From assembly GCA_033002965.1 (NCBI GenBank), contig JAURVB010014578.1, positions 32,640 to 96,639 on the forward strand: a stretch of 64,000 nucleotides of DNA. Direction: 5' to 3'. Both the position numbers and the translations under genes were made by a program. The stretch's first letter is position 1. Every line of letters begins with the position of its first letter. Origin of the DNA: Piper betle. Its lineage: Eukaryota > Streptophyta > Magnoliopsida > Piperales > Piperaceae. This document shows, in pieces, positions 49,976-62,285 of this stretch. A model generated the notes under the pieces. That model saw only the letters and a list, made by a program, of their open reading frames with translations, had not been told where the DNA came from and made no database searches.

Positions 49976-52858
49976 AGAGTTGTAAAACCCACGATTCGAG
50001 TCAGGGTTTTATATTTAGAACCGGTCGGTTCGACCGTTATTTTCGAGTCGAGTCAGTTTCAGAACACGTATACTGAGCTGATGCCAGACGCGTGTATGAG
50101 CTACAAGGGTCATGCGTACCCAAGTATATGATGATAACGTCATGAACATAGTAGAACATAATGAGTTATCAGAATATATGAGAGTATGCCTGTTATTCTT
50201 TTTATTTTTATATACAGTAGATCGTAGAATTAGTTTTAGGCCGTTTACCGCGTTAGGATGCGTTACGGGTAGTTTGGGTGGGTTGATAGTTCTAGAGCAT
50301 ATCATTATGACGTTTTGGTGTTTGTTTGATTTTATGAGATTTTTCCCAATTTTTTAAAGGATTTAATATGACTTAGTTATTATTCTTCACTCGAGCTGGA
50401 TACGAGTCAAGTATTATTTACGATATTTCCACCCAGTTGTTTTTCTCACCCCCGACCTTTTCTTCTTCCTTGTGGATGCTACCTTACTGCAGATCGTCGC
50501 CGATTAGCCCCGCCACGGCGTCGCCATGCCGCCTTGACCAGGCCCGGCCACCATCTGACCATTGTGACGTGAGGAAGCTGTGCCTTTGCGCTGCGCTTCC
50601 GTCGCCCATCGCGCCGCCGACGACCGTTGCCACCATGATCGGGTGGTCACCTCGACACCCTCGACCACCCAGCAACCTTTCCTGATTGGAGCGAAGGTCA
50701 TCGCTGCCAGGCCAGCCGGATCTAGTCACCCATCGCTGCCACCTTTGATTTAGCCATTTTTCAGTGAGCTGCCACCTCCTCTAACCATGTCGATGCCGTA
50801 GACACGTTGGGCTCGCCGAGCTGGTTCCAATGGTACCCAACACCATTGCTTTCCAGCCAGTAGATGCCGCCAGCGACTGCTACTGTAAAACCGCCGAAAG
50901 TTGCCAAAAACCACTGAAACCTGCCAGAACCTCGCCGGAACTTGCCGAAAAAGTGGATTCGCTGGATCTTCTGCGGAGCTCATCCAGTCAAACTTGATTG
51001 AACTTCGGATGCTGACAAGCTCCAAATTCGAGCTCCGAGACATGTGACAAAACCCTAGCCGTCTCTAATTGTCGACGATGAGAGGTATAATTACCTCCGA
51101 GTTAATTATTTAAACTTGATGATTGTTAGCACAACATGCTAGGATTGATTAATTATCATGATAAATGTATGAGTATGAATGAATGTTAAGTGGTCTAATG
51201 ATGTAAAGTAAGTCTGAGCATGTTAATCGAGTACGATGTAACTCAGGAAAAATACAATAAAATTGGTAAGAAAAGGACGAGTTAGAATTATTTCATATTT
51301 ATGATTATTTGACGGTTGATGATCTTGTTGTTTGATTATATTGAGTTTGATGCATCATTCAGTTAGCGGGTGTTAGTTCCTAGATTTGATGTGTAGGTAC
51401 GGAGTAGCAGCTCGCCGCCTAGGCGCGATGACACACTTGGAGCTTCTACCAGATCCGTTTAGGACTCGCCTTTGTTTTTACTCTATTCTATTGGATGTTT
51501 GTTTTAATGCCTGTAGGATGGGTTAAGTGGCGTTTTATTGGATCCCACTTAACTTAGGCTATTTAACTGAATAATTTTTCGGATTAATAACCCCTCGAGG
51601 ATGATTTCAAAAACAAGATCCACCACAAGTTGCCTTTGGGCCAATTATATGAATCCCTTCCTAGGCCTATATATATATTTTATCGAGTTTTCAGTGAGAC
51701 GAGAGATGGAGAAATCAACTGCACGTACCATGAGAGGATGTCGTGATAGTCAAAGCGGGCTCTGGATTAGTATAGCGGACGGTTCCATCCCCGAGGGATC
51801 CTGACAACTTCGCATTTGAGTTCCTCACACCCAGAGAACATGGAGGCTTACGGGTACTGTTTATTACAGCGCATGTCTGGACTTGCGGTTCAAAGGGTAC
51901 TAAAGGCGATTGCCTGAGAGTACTCGGCCTTTGTGCTCAAGGCCAAAAGAATTATGGATGTAAGGAGAGGGCTTAGGATATACATATGGACCAAGAAGAT
52001 GAAATGAGAAAAATGCCGAGAGAGGCATCAGCAAAACAGTCAGTTCGGGATGCTAAGGGGTCTGCAGCCCCGTGACTCTTCAGTAGGTGCCCTTCAGAGA
52101 GTTCACGAGGAGTATATGATGTTTTCTTTCATATGAGAGTTTGCTCTCATAGCCAGCTTGTTATAGTTATTTTATTTTTTGGACCAGTAACACTTGTTAC
52201 TGACATGTTTTTATATTATATGTAGGTGACAATCACGAGTTGGATGTGCTAGCCTGGACGGAGGAGCAATGGTGTCGTTTGCACACACATGTTAGTTGAT
52301 AGAGTAATTAATATTTTTACTATGATGTTATTATATTGAGAATGACGTGAAATACTGAGACATGATATGATGTGATTAAATACTTAAGATATGATGATAG
52401 GACGCAATTAAGTGCTAAGACATGATGAGATGATGTGAACATGAATAGATTGCACAGTAGAAGCGTGGTGGGTTGAGACCCAAGTTTCAAAATGAGTTAC
52501 AGCATGTTAGATTTTGTGTGAATGAAATTGTTTGATATATGGTTATATATATTTGCATATGTATATTTGACAGGGTGGCCCCAAATTGCATTTTTAGGGG
52601 AAATTTTGTCCGTTATATTTCAAAATTTTTATTAATTTTTATCGGGATTGTATTGGTGTGGACTTTGATTTGCATGTCATTCACGTAGTACCATATTAGG
52701 GTTTGTGCATTCATTCATGCATTGCGAGTTGTGTCTTCATCTTAAGACGCCAAGATTGGTTCTGCATGAGATAGGTTTGGGTTAGCTGACCAAATCGGGG
52801 CCTATAACATGCCGGTTTGGTTCATGAGCGTGAACCGGACTTGGGGTGTTACAAGAGT
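49976..52858 (+). mobile_element. Solo LTR 1 (2873 bp) with target duplication AGAGT
   Basis: The LTR is 49981-52853, begins TGTAAAACCC and ends GGGTGTTACA, the terminal palindrome typical of many plant Ty3/gypsy LTRs. AGAGT flanks it on both sides (49976-49980, 52854-52858). No internal region, primer site or polypurine tract is attached, so the element was removed by LTR-LTR recombination. It contains a GC-rich block (50430-51060) in an otherwise AT-rich LTR. The large LTR fits the Tekay/Del type, by inference. Confidence 0.9.
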
Positions 52859-53103
52859 ACTAGTACTCGATGGAACGTATCGGCATTATGGTCGGTAATG
52901 AGAGTACTGAGCATGTCGGTATTTGGGCAGGAGGAAACCTTAGAGGTGTACGGGTTCCAGGTAGTAGTTCGAGAGGCGTGATGACCAAACACTGGGCTGA
53001 ATAGCTACGGGCGCTTATTGGCAGAGCAAGGTGGATGACCGAGCGTACCGATAGCCAATACCGGGCATACCGAGATGAGCAGCGTAGTGGTATGAGGGGG
53101 TGC
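52859..53103. other. Interior of the mosaic element between the two solo LTRs
   Basis: This single-copy spacer reads on from 49790-49975 once solo LTR 1 is removed and continues at 56080 after solo LTR 2. It contains repeated 'gtcggtatttggg' and 'gagtac' motifs, with no recognisable coding sequence. Confidence 0.6.
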
Positions 53104-56079
53104 ACGGGTGTAAAACCCAGGATTCGAGTCAGGGTTTTATATTTAGAACCGGTCGGCTTGACTGTTATTTTTGAGTCGAGTCAGTTTCAGAACACTTGTA
53201 CTGAGACGATGCCAGTCGTGTGTATGAGCTATGAGGGTCATGCGTACCCAAATATATGATGATAACGTCATGAACACAGCAGAACAGAATGAGTTATCAG
53301 AATATATTAGAGTATGCTAGTTATTTTTCTTATTTTTATATATAGTAGATCGTAGAATTAGTTTTAGGTCGTTCACCGTGTTAGGACGCATTACGAGTAG
53401 TTTGGGTGGGTTGATAGTTCTAGAGCATATCATTATGATGTTTAGGTGTTTGTTTGATTTTATGGGATTTTTTCTGATTTTTATGGAATTTTTTAAGGAT
53501 TTATAGCAACTAAATTATTATTCTCGATTCGAGCTGGAAACGAGTCAAGTAATATTTACAAGTTTGCCACCAGCCCTTTTCTTCCCTCCCAACACCTTCT
53601 TCCCCAAAACCTTGCCCCGACGCCGCCCTCGTGCAGCGTCGCCACCGCTGTCGTGGACACCGGCCTGTAGTCGATCGTCACCGGCTAGCCCCGCCACGGT
53701 GTCGCCATGCCTCCCTGACCAGTCCCGGCCACCATCTGGCCGCTACGACACCGGATCACCGCGCCTAGCGCCATAGCTACGTTTTGGTCGCGTTGCCGAT
53801 TCTGCCGCCGGCGACCGTCTCAGCCCCCATCTAGTGGTCGCCTTAGCACCTTCGACCACCCAGCGACCTTTCCCAACCGGAACGGAGGCCATCGCCGCCC
53901 AGGCCGGTCCTATCGAGTCCCCCATAGCCGCCGCCTCTATTTTGCCATTTTCCGGTGAGCCGCCATCTCTGCCGACCATGTTGACGCCGTAGATGCGTTG
54001 GGCTAGCCGAGTCGGTTCTAATGGTACCCAATATGACCCCTATCTAGCCAGTAGATGCCGCCGGTGATTGTCACCAAAAAACCGTCAGAAGTTGACGAAA
54101 AACTATTGAAACCTGCCGGAAAATCGCCGGAACCTGCCGAAAAATCAGATTTACTAGAATTCGTCGGATCTTCCACGGAGCTCATCCAGTCGATCCCGAT
54201 CGAACTTCGGACGCCGACGAGCGCCGAATTCGAGCTCCAAGATGTGCGACGGAACCCTAGTCGTCGCCGATTACTCGACGACGTGAGGTATAATTACCTT
54301 TGAGTTTATAATTTAAACTTGATGATTGTTAGCGCAGCATGCTAGGGTTGGTTTATTGATGTGATTAATGCTTAATTATGGATGAAACGATGAGTGGCAT
54401 GATGAGATTAAGTGTGAATGCGGAGTAAGTGATCTAATGAGAGCATGATAAGTGACTACGACGTAACTTAGAAAAACGTAATAAAATTAGTATGAATAGG
54501 ATGAGTTAAAATTATTTTCACATCTATGATTATTTGGCTGTAGCTGGATACTATTTGTATTTTGAGTGTGATGTTCATTGAGTTTGATGCATTATTTAGT
54601 TAGCGGGCATTAGTATTTAGTTTTGATGTGTAGGTACGGAGTAGGAGCTCGCTGCCTAGGCGCGATGACACGCTTGGAGCTTCTACCAGGTTCGTTTAGG
54701 ACTCGTCTCTGTTTTACGCTCTTCTATTGTATGTTTATTTTATTATTTGCAGGACGGGTTAAGTGGCGTTTTATTGGATCCCACTTAACTCGGGCCATTT
54801 AACCGAATATTTTTCGGATTAATAACCCCTCGAGGATGAGATCCCTCGAGGGTGATTTTGAAAACAAGATCCACCACAAGTTGCTTTCGGGCCTATTATA
54901 TAAATCCCTTCCCAGGCCTATATATATAATTTTATCGAGTTTTCAGTGAGACGAGAGATGGAGAAATTGACTGCACATACCATGAGCGGATGCCGTGATA
55001 GTCAAAGCGGGCTCTCGATTAGTGCCAGCGGACTGTTCCATTCTCGAGGGATCCTGGCAACTCCGCGTTTGAGTTCCTCACACCCAGAGAATATGGAGGT
55101 TTGCGGGTATTGTTTAGTACAGCACATGTCTGGACTTGTGGTTCAAAGGGTACTAAAGGCGACTGCCTGAGAGTACTCGGCCTTCGTGCTCAAGGCCAGG
55201 AGAAATATGGAGGTAAGGAGAGGGCTTGGAATTTGAGACCAGAAATAAAGTAAGAAAATGCCGAGAGAGGGATCAGCAGCAACAGATCAGTTAGTTTGGG
55301 ATGCTACCAGGTCTGTAGCCCAGTGGCTCCTCAGTAGGTTCCCTTTAGAGTGTTCACGAGGAGTATATGATGTTTTCTTTCATATGAGAGTTTGCTCTCA
55401 TAGCCAGCTTGTTATAATTATTTTATTTTCCAGACCAGTAACACTTGTTACTGACGTGTTTTTGTACTATATGTAGGTAATAATCACGAATTGGAGGAGC
55501 CCGTGTGGACGGAGGAGTACTGTTGTCGCTTGCACACATGTCAGTCGATTGAGTGGTTATATTTTGTTATGATGTTATTATACTGATGTGATATGATTAA
55601 ATGCTAAAATATGAGAACATGATGAGATGAAATACTAAGACATGATGACAGGAAAAGGAAATATGAATAAATTGCGCAGTGGAAGCGTGGTGGGTTGAGA
55701 CCCAAGTTTCAAAATGAGTTACAGTATGTTAGATTTTGTATGAATGAAATTGTTTGATATATGGTTATATATATTGGCATATGTATACTTGACAGAGTGG
55801 CCCCTAATTGTATTTTTAGGGGAAATTCTGTCCGTTATATTTCAAAATTTTTATTAATTTTTATCGGGATTGTATTGGTGTGTACTTTGATTTGCATGTC
55901 ATTCATGTAGTACTATGTTAGGGTTTGTGCATTCATCCATGTATTGTGAGTTGTATCTTCATCTTAAGACTCCGAGATTGGATCCGCATGAGTTAGGTTC
56001 AGGTTAGCCGACCTAACCGGGGCCTGTAACATGCTGGTTCGGTTCACAAGCGTAACTGGATTTGGGGTGTTACAACGGG
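53104..56079 (+). mobile_element. Solo LTR 2 (2966 bp) with target duplication ACGGG
   Basis: The LTR is 53109-56074. It is the same family and orientation as 49981-52853 along its whole length, with the same ends. Its flanks are ACGGG on both sides (53104-53108, 56075-56079), different from those of solo LTR 1, so it is an independent insertion. Confidence 0.9.
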
Positions 56080-56625
56080 TGTGTGGACATGACCGAGCAA
56101 ATTACCGGGATTTCGGTATTTGGGTCGAGTTGCTGTGCAGTGCCGCAATGTCGGTATTTGGGGCATGCAGTTTACTGGAAGCGCTTAGAGTGAGGGGACC
56201 GTTGGCCAAGACTAGTTAGGTTAAACCTGGAGGGTTCGACCATGCAGCCAGTATGCACTGAAGGATATGCTTGAGGGGATTTGCCGATAAGGATGAAGAT
56301 GATTTCGATGGAGATTGAAATCAATCCTTGGCCAACAGTGGAGGTTGGTTGCAACTAACTCCAGAAGATGTGCATGATCGACATGGAGATAAGCCTCTTT
56401 TGCGTGGAGATATGGATGCCAACGTCAGATGCAGGTTATTGGAGACATGCATGAGAACTACCCGGAGTTGTGGATAAATACAAAGGTTCTATATAAGGGG
56501 GTGTCCTCTTGTATAGAAAGCAACAGAGGATACATGCACTAACATGTAGGTGATGGACTTTTGCAATAAACAAGTGGAGGAAGAATTTGGACTGGAGTGT
56601 TCCAATCGGACTCCAAGTAGGAGAT
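56080..56625. other. 3' part of mosaic element interior and polypurine tract
   Basis: No protein match is seen. It ends in 'ctccaagtaggagat' immediately before the 3' LTR, a reasonable polypurine tract. Confidence 0.55.
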
Positions 56626-57209
56626 TGTTAATATATTAATGATTATATTAATGATATGTAGCCCATTGTCACACTCGAAATACTAAAGAAATCTCGAAAT
56701 ACAAATAGAGGTGGCTATTTATTTTTCCATGGAGGATGAAGGGCCTCAAACCATCTCTATAAATAAAAACTCATTTGCCTCATTCTAAGGCAGGCCTAGA
56801 CAAGAGAAGACAAGATGTGGGAGATAAAAGAGAGGGATATAGAGATAAGAAGAGGGAAATATATTATTCATTAGTTTAATCTTATACGGAGTATTGAGAG
56901 AAAGATCTTGTAATCTCAATAGTATAGGTTGGGTGAGTAATCTTCTTCTACATCTCTATATGTTTGGTGGCTGTAATCTTTAGTTGAAGTAGTGAATTGT
57001 TCATTGTAGTCCCGTAGTTTTTGACTCTAGAGAAATGAAGTAGTGAATTGTTCGTTGTAGTCCCGTAGTTTTTGACTCTCGAGAAATGAGAGTTTTCCAT
57101 GTTAAATCTCTGCTCTTTTGGTTTTATTTTATTTTATTTCTCAAGCGTTATTTTCCCATATTTTGTGTTCGCTGTTGTTGATCTCTAACTTTGGGGATTT
57201 TTCTCAACA
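56626..57209 (+). repeat. 3' LTR of the mosaic element
   Basis: It is homologous to 47410-47940. Its 584 bp include a 51-bp tandem duplication (unit starts 56988 and 57039, 'agtagtgaattgttc.ttgta') that accounts for nearly all of the length difference. Confidence 0.93.
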
Positions 57210-57400
57210 AATGGTTGATCCAATTGCTCAAAAGGCCCTTAGAAATTTGAAGGTAAGATACATTTACTGCCTCCTCAGATGCATCTAATTGTTGTGTTGC
57301 ATTGAATGTTGTGTTATACTTGTTTTCATAGTATTGCTGTAATCAATTTGCAGGAATTTGCTATGTAAGTGAGAGTGTTAGGGAGCTATCCAAAATGGGT

Positions 57401-58344
57401 GCAATGAGACTGGATTAACCACATGTAGTCTAGAAATCTACTGTTTGATCTGCCCTTCAATTTATCCTCTTTTATACATCGAGAAGGCCATGAGTAGTGC
57501 ATTCGTTGACCATGTACCAGAAGGAGAAGAGTAAATATTAATGTTAAATGTATAAACTCCTAACACAGAGCAAGCCCCATGGATGGTACAAGAGTCAACC
57601 TGTCACAAGGATCCATTTGTCTGAAGACTAGAAAAGCTAGTTGATAGATGTTGATTGACACAGTGGAAGGATTCATTTACCATTGAAAGGGGATCCCTGG
57701 ATGTGAAGACTGGGAACACGGTATGCATATATTCCCCTTACATTCGGCCCTGGCTAAGTTACATTCTCTCTCACATTATTCAATTAACCTAGTATTATTA
57801 AGTATTATATGACATGTTCAAGCCTTTGTTATATTTAATTTGCCAAACAACTATCGGTGATTAGAGTGTGTTGGGCGAGCCTCTGGAGGATCGTCAAGCG
57901 GTTAAATCAGATGTCATGGTTCTTCTCAAGGTTCATGAAGAACATGTCCTCTTATTTATATTACAGCATGTTGAGTTTGATTAAGTGTTCTATCTGACTA
58001 TGAAAAAGAAAAGGTTGTCCGGAATGATCCTTGCAGGTTTGTAAAAACTGTTGAAGATTTCTCATTCTACGTTCAGCATCTTTCTTACTTTCATTTTATA
58101 TATATGTACATCACTTGCAGCTGTGCATATTGAAAGTAGTATCGGAATTTCGTTTCTTAATCTAAAATATCATTGTTCATAGATCATTTGAAAAGCTAAA
58201 ATTATTTAAACAATACATAAAGTTTTTTCCAAGCAAACAAAGCAAGAAGTTGGTACTCTTGATACAAGATCGGAAACAAAGCTATCGGAAGATTGAACAA
58301 AAAAATATATGATTTTCTAGTACTTTGGCATTGACATATTCCTC
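57401..58344. other. Region between dehydratase pseudogene and F-box gene
   Basis: No gene is supported. The left part may be the former 3' side of the dehydratase gene. The right part is probably the 3' UTR of the minus-strand F-box gene. Confidence 0.45.
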
Positions 58345-59472
58345 TCAAGATGAGTGAGGGAGGAACCAAATGGGAAAAGAGAAAGTCGACTTTGATACAC
58401 CTGGATAGAAAGGTTGGATGCTCTTGTCTTCCAAGCTATACATCCCCATGTCTTCTCCCCCTTCAGCTTCGATAGATGGTAAAAGGGCTGCGTCATAGTC
58501 ATCAGTGAAATAGATGCAATTCCTTCTGAAAGGCTTGTTAAGGTACTTGGAAGTGGTTGGCAGGCATATAGAATCATTGAACCCAACAAAGATAGCATAA
58601 TCACCTATGTCTTGGATTTCGACCACTTTCTTACCTTCCAAATCCAGTTTATAAACGTTGAAACCAAGCGTATGATAAATCGAGCATTCAAGATCATCAG
58701 GATGATCGAATTGGCGACGCCTCTCGACAACCAGAAGTTCCCCTTTGCAATCGACAATGTAGTAACCCCAATTGCCGACAGAAATGGGCACAGTAGCAAT
58801 TTTCGCATGCTTAGGTGCCGATTTGTTGCTAATGTCACAAGATAAGACGTGGCCTGCACAGGTAATGGCATAGAATTGGCCTCCTGCAAAGGCGACCTCA
58901 ACTTGGGTGCGGGCTTCAAAACTGGTCCATTTCTCATCACCAGACCTGTAAAAGGATAGGCATGCTGTGTGGGAGTTCAAGTGGATTGCCATGACAACAA
59001 AATCACCATTACTGGCTGCAGGGTTTGCGGACCAAGTAGCCCTCCTCATGAACAAATCTCGAGCCACCTCGCAATCTTTGGTGCAGATATTGGGTACGTC
59101 TTGAAATGTTTGTAGCGGGGGAAGTTCGATTTGAATACCATTGAGGGGATTTAGTAGGTGGAACCGCGAATCTTTGCCAGCAGTCATCAACCAGCCATGG
59201 GCAGACGCAACGATCTTCCTACCTCGAGTCTGTGGCAATGGGAGTTCATACACTTCGCCGGTCGAAATATCGAAGAATTCGCGAATGTCTGTACCTTCTT
59301 TTTCGGACAGCAAAAGCCATGGCACTGGTTTGTAGCAGTTGTTGTTGGCCAGCGTGAAAGAGTGCCAGTACCTGCACACAGCACCAAATCGAACAAAAGC
59401 GGCGAGACCAGACAATCGTTGGGAGAGGAGGTAGAGAAGATCATCTGGTACATCATCCCAAGTGCTCCTCAT
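58345..59472 (-). CDS. F-box protein with DUF295 domain, 375 aa
   Basis: This is a probable SCF substrate-receptor subunit of the plant DUF295/SKIP23-like F-box family; the target is unknown. The chosen ATG at 59472 (MRSTWDDVPDDLL) begins the F-box (residues 3-43, with VPDDLLYLLSQRL and AVCRYWHSF). The frame is open farther upstream, but that stretch is a microsatellite-derived Ser/Ile run with a splice acceptor (cttttttcag) before GAAAATAGATT, so it is probably intron. Later blocks: ELPLPQTRGRKI, GWLMTAGKDSRFHLLNPL, then the DUF295 core (NVYKLDLEGKKVVEIQDIGD, IFVGFNDSICLP, NCIYFTDDYD) and a C-terminal MGMYSLEDKSIQPFYPG. No disruption is seen. Two truncated relatives lie at 40.5 and 42.4 kb. 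Confidence 0.88.
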   Translation of the reverse strand: MRSTWDDVPDDLLYLLSQRLSGLAAFVRFGAVCRYWHSFTLANNNCYKPVPWLLLSEKEGTDIREFFDISTGEVYELPLPQTRGRKIVASAHGWLMTAGKDSRFHLLNPLNGIQIELPPLQTFQDVPNICTKDCEVARDLFMRRATWSANPAASNGDFVVMAIHLNSHTACLSFYRSGDEKWTSFEARTQVEVAFAGGQFYAITCAGHVLSCDISNKSAPKHAKIATVPISVGNWGYYIVDCKGELLVVERRRQFDHPDDLECSIYHTLGFNVYKLDLEGKKVVEIQDIGDYAIFVGFNDSICLPTTSKYLNKPFRRNCIYFTDDYDAALLPSIEAEGGEDMGMYSLEDKSIQPFYPGVSKSTFSFPIWFLPHSS

Positions 59473-60107
59473 CGTACACGTACCTAATCTATTTTCCTGA
59501 AAAAAGCAAAGAGTATATATATATAGAATTAGATGATGATAATGGTAGAATAGATATATAGATAGAGACTTAGACGATGATGATGATAGATAGATATACC
59601 GAGAACTAGATGATGATGATGATAGAGGTAGGGAAATAAATAAGATGAGTGGGAGTAGAATCTTCATGCAAACCGCCTTCCAGATTTCCATCCTTGTTCA
59701 CGTGTGCCTCGAAGTACCCGTTACGTGACACACGTGTAAATAAAAATATTGTATTTATCCATATCTATAGTCTAAAATATTAATAATGTATAAAAATTAA
59801 CATTAATAAATAAATAAACAACTATCAATCATGTACGAATCTTAATTTAAGTATATATTATTAAGTATTGTTACTTATTTAAGTAAAATTATATTTCAAG
59901 ACTTTTTAATAAATAATAATAATAATAATTTTAAAATAAGTAAGTAAATAATCAATAGGCCCGTATAACTATTAATCTAGAGGGATAATCAACCATAACA
60001 CTATATAATGAGAGTGAAAAATACCTAGTACATTATTTTCTTCAAACCTTAATATTTCATTATAAGGGAGTTGAAAAGTATATAATGAGAGTGAAAATTA
60101 TCTTACA
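59473..60107. other. Upstream region of the F-box gene
   Basis: It contains a gat/gata-rich microsatellite (59520-59640) that probably lies in a leader intron. A CACGTG-containing stretch (ttcacgtgtgcctcg, with cacacgtgt 30 bases on) near 59697-59735 may be a promoter element. The remainder is AT-rich. Confidence 0.45.
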
Positions 60108-60395
60108 GTACATTGTTATATACGAATAAAATTTTTTTAAATTATTAAGTTTAATTGAAATATGTAAAATCTCACTCTAGTGTCATTGTGCGCCGTTGAT
60201 TCTAACATCGTTTTGTTTTCGAAGGGAAAGGTACCAAGGCATTAGAAAGAAGTACTAAACTAGAAGCCAAAATACAATCAATCATGGTTTAACTTTGCAC
60301 AAATATGAGCTAAATTATTGTAATTGGTATCCATCTATTTAACATTTGAATTTATATCAGTATCAGCAAGCAAGTCAATAATAACAAAAAGAGAT
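60108..60395. repeat. Dispersed repeat shared with 43844-44145
   Basis: It carries the same ordered landmarks as the copy at 43844-44145. It ends at 'aacaaaaagagat', after which the two loci diverge until 63286. Confidence 0.75.
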
Positions 60396-62285
60396 ATTTG
60401 AGTATCAGCAGGCAAGGCCAGACAAGTTTATTTAAGAAACAAAACTTATTAATTATAAGTAAAATCTTATAATTAAGATTGCAGAGCAACTTTCGTGGCA
60501 TTAATATATAAGTAGGGCTGTCGATATCCTTCTAATTCAAACTCTGCATTAATTAAAAATGGGCGGATTGTTATCTTAGACCGAAAAAAAGCTTGATATT
60601 ATATCAGAAGAATGATGAAAGCTCTCATTGATGGTTATAACCAATTGGCCTTGGTGGTGCCTAATTCCACAGACTTGATTCATATTCATCCAAAGAAGCT
60701 CAATTGATGCCTTCCACTTCTTTCAAAATGCATGGCGTGGACTTGACATCCCACCGCTAGGTAAGCAGCTGCATGGGTATGCTATTAAGGAAGATTATTA
60801 TTTTGGACAAAGTATTAATATTTTAAACTTGTCATAGCCCTGCACGATGCACGGAGTACATTAAAACTAATTAATATATTATATCACAAGATTAAGAATA
60901 TACAAAATTAATTTTAATAATAGAAACAATAATTATTTAATATCTATCTAAAACACTAGTTGGACTTGAGAGCATACTATATAAATTTTCTTTGAGTTTT
61001 TTTTATAATAATATATAAAATTATTCTAGGATCATGCTCTGAGTTAGAATTATTTTCTTAAAAAAGTTATTAGTAGTTATTTTGGTTCCTAATTCTTTGT
61101 GTATTTCTTCTTTATTGTAAATTATATCATTTTCTATTAAAAAAAGTAAGTAGTTGCACGCTATGAAATATTATATCATATGTTAATTAAATCATTAAAA
61201 TTTAAAATATAGATATATATTTACTTCTACACGCATATAATGAAAAGAATAATTGTGCACTATGAAATTCTACCTTATATTTAATATGTCAAAGAAATAT
61301 TTCTTATTTCTTTTCTGTTTTTTCTCTCCGCTTCTACTTCACTACTAGAAACAAGGTCAGTACTATCTAATAAATCAAAAACTATTTTTTGACGGTAGGA
61401 ATGCTTTACAATCAAACATATTGATGGTAGTATTTGAAGCTCGAAATTTGTAGGTAAGTTTCGAGTTTACGTCAAACTCAATGTTGTGAGGGAATTTTTG
61501 TTTACCATAAAAAAAATCATGACAGTATCAAGGCTCTATTTTAATGGTAAAATTAATAGCAAATTTTTTAATGATACTTCTATTCCCTTTAATTAAAATA
61601 ATTTTAATGGTAAAATTATGTGTAAAATTTTTCTTCCTTATAAAAATTAATTGCCTTCATTATAAATATTATTATAAATCTATCTTTTATATTATATCAG
61701 TACTCTGCGAATTACTTCAATGGCGTCGGAGATTATGTTGGGGAGAAGATTTCATCACCTCTTGATGTAAGCGATTACGTTGTAGGAGAGAAATAAGCGG
61801 GTGAAGGTCTGTAATTAAGATGCTTCTTACCTATCTAGTAGGTAGCTATATAATCTATTGCATCAAATTTTATTGTTTGTTTCTGCACTTAGAATTCTGA
61901 TTATAAATTTATTTAGTGTGTTATTACTTCTTTATTAGCAGTATATATGCAAGATATGCACTATATAATTTAATATATTGGCATTAATGAATGATTAATA
62001 ACTGATAGATATCATGCTATTTTGTCCATTTAGTCTCATGTTTTTTGTCCAATTTTAGTCTCTGATATTAATATAATGTGTTCAATTAATGCTTCACTTA
62101 TGACTACTTATATATAACATATATAGGATAATTTAGATAAAGTACACCCCAGATATAATTTACTGAGTTACACATCTAATTTGGACTTTTTTTGTAGATT
62201 TCATATAATAGGTATTATATGAAAATTAGATTGTATAAGTAAGAGATTACACTATAAATTGATTTTTACATTAAAATATTACAAA
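60396..62285. other. AT-rich block without genes
   Basis: It is absent from the related locus at 44.1 kb and therefore a candidate insertion, but no terminal repeats or target duplication could be identified. The frame at 61544-61765 is low-complexity. Confidence 0.4.

Larger units (their letters stand above)
47405..57214 (+). mobile_element. 9.8-kb mosaic LTR retroelement inserted in the dehydratase pseudogene
   Basis: The element is 47410-57209 with a 5-bp target duplication AATGG (47405-47409 and 57210-57214). The LTRs are 47410-47940 and 56626-57209, with TG...CA ends. Removing both it and one target copy rejoins the pseudogene reading (DASM|VDPIAQ). Without two nested solo LTRs the interior is only about 2.8 kb and is a patchwork of copia-like and gypsy-like pieces plus a ribosomal protein gene fragment. 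All of it is broken by stops, so it is non-autonomous. Confidence 0.92.
46532..57400 (+). pseudogene. Arogenate/prephenate dehydratase-like pseudogene (ACT-domain part)
   Basis: The intact family catalyses the last step of phenylalanine synthesis in plastids. Surviving pieces in order: LMLAREPVVSSTDKPFK (ends 46588 at a gt donor), then TCIVFHLDEGPNALFKAVAV with ATRQINIAK (from 47002), CSEYRVYLDFDASM (from 47366), VDPIAQKALRNLK (57212-57252, followed by gtaaga) and EFA.. VRVLGSYP (from 57354). These align with the ACT regulatory domain (family pattern SIVFTLEEGPGVLFKALAVF...YIDFEAS...QEFATFLRVLGSYP). The conserved ESRP motif is lost, a TAA stop interrupts the last exon, and no catalytic domain precedes it. 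A 9.8-kb retroelement splits the DFDASM exon. Confidence 0.85.

Noticed and set aside
49981..56074. Reading the two 2.9-kb repeats as the LTR pair of one element with a 255-bp interior
   Set aside because: Each repeat has its own perfect 5-bp target duplication, and the spacer shows neither a primer site nor a polypurine tract.
59473..59691. Extended N terminus of the DUF295 F-box protein
   Set aside because: It is a Ser/Ile/Tyr run encoded by a gat/ata microsatellite, with a splice acceptor before the F-box start; it looks like leader intron.
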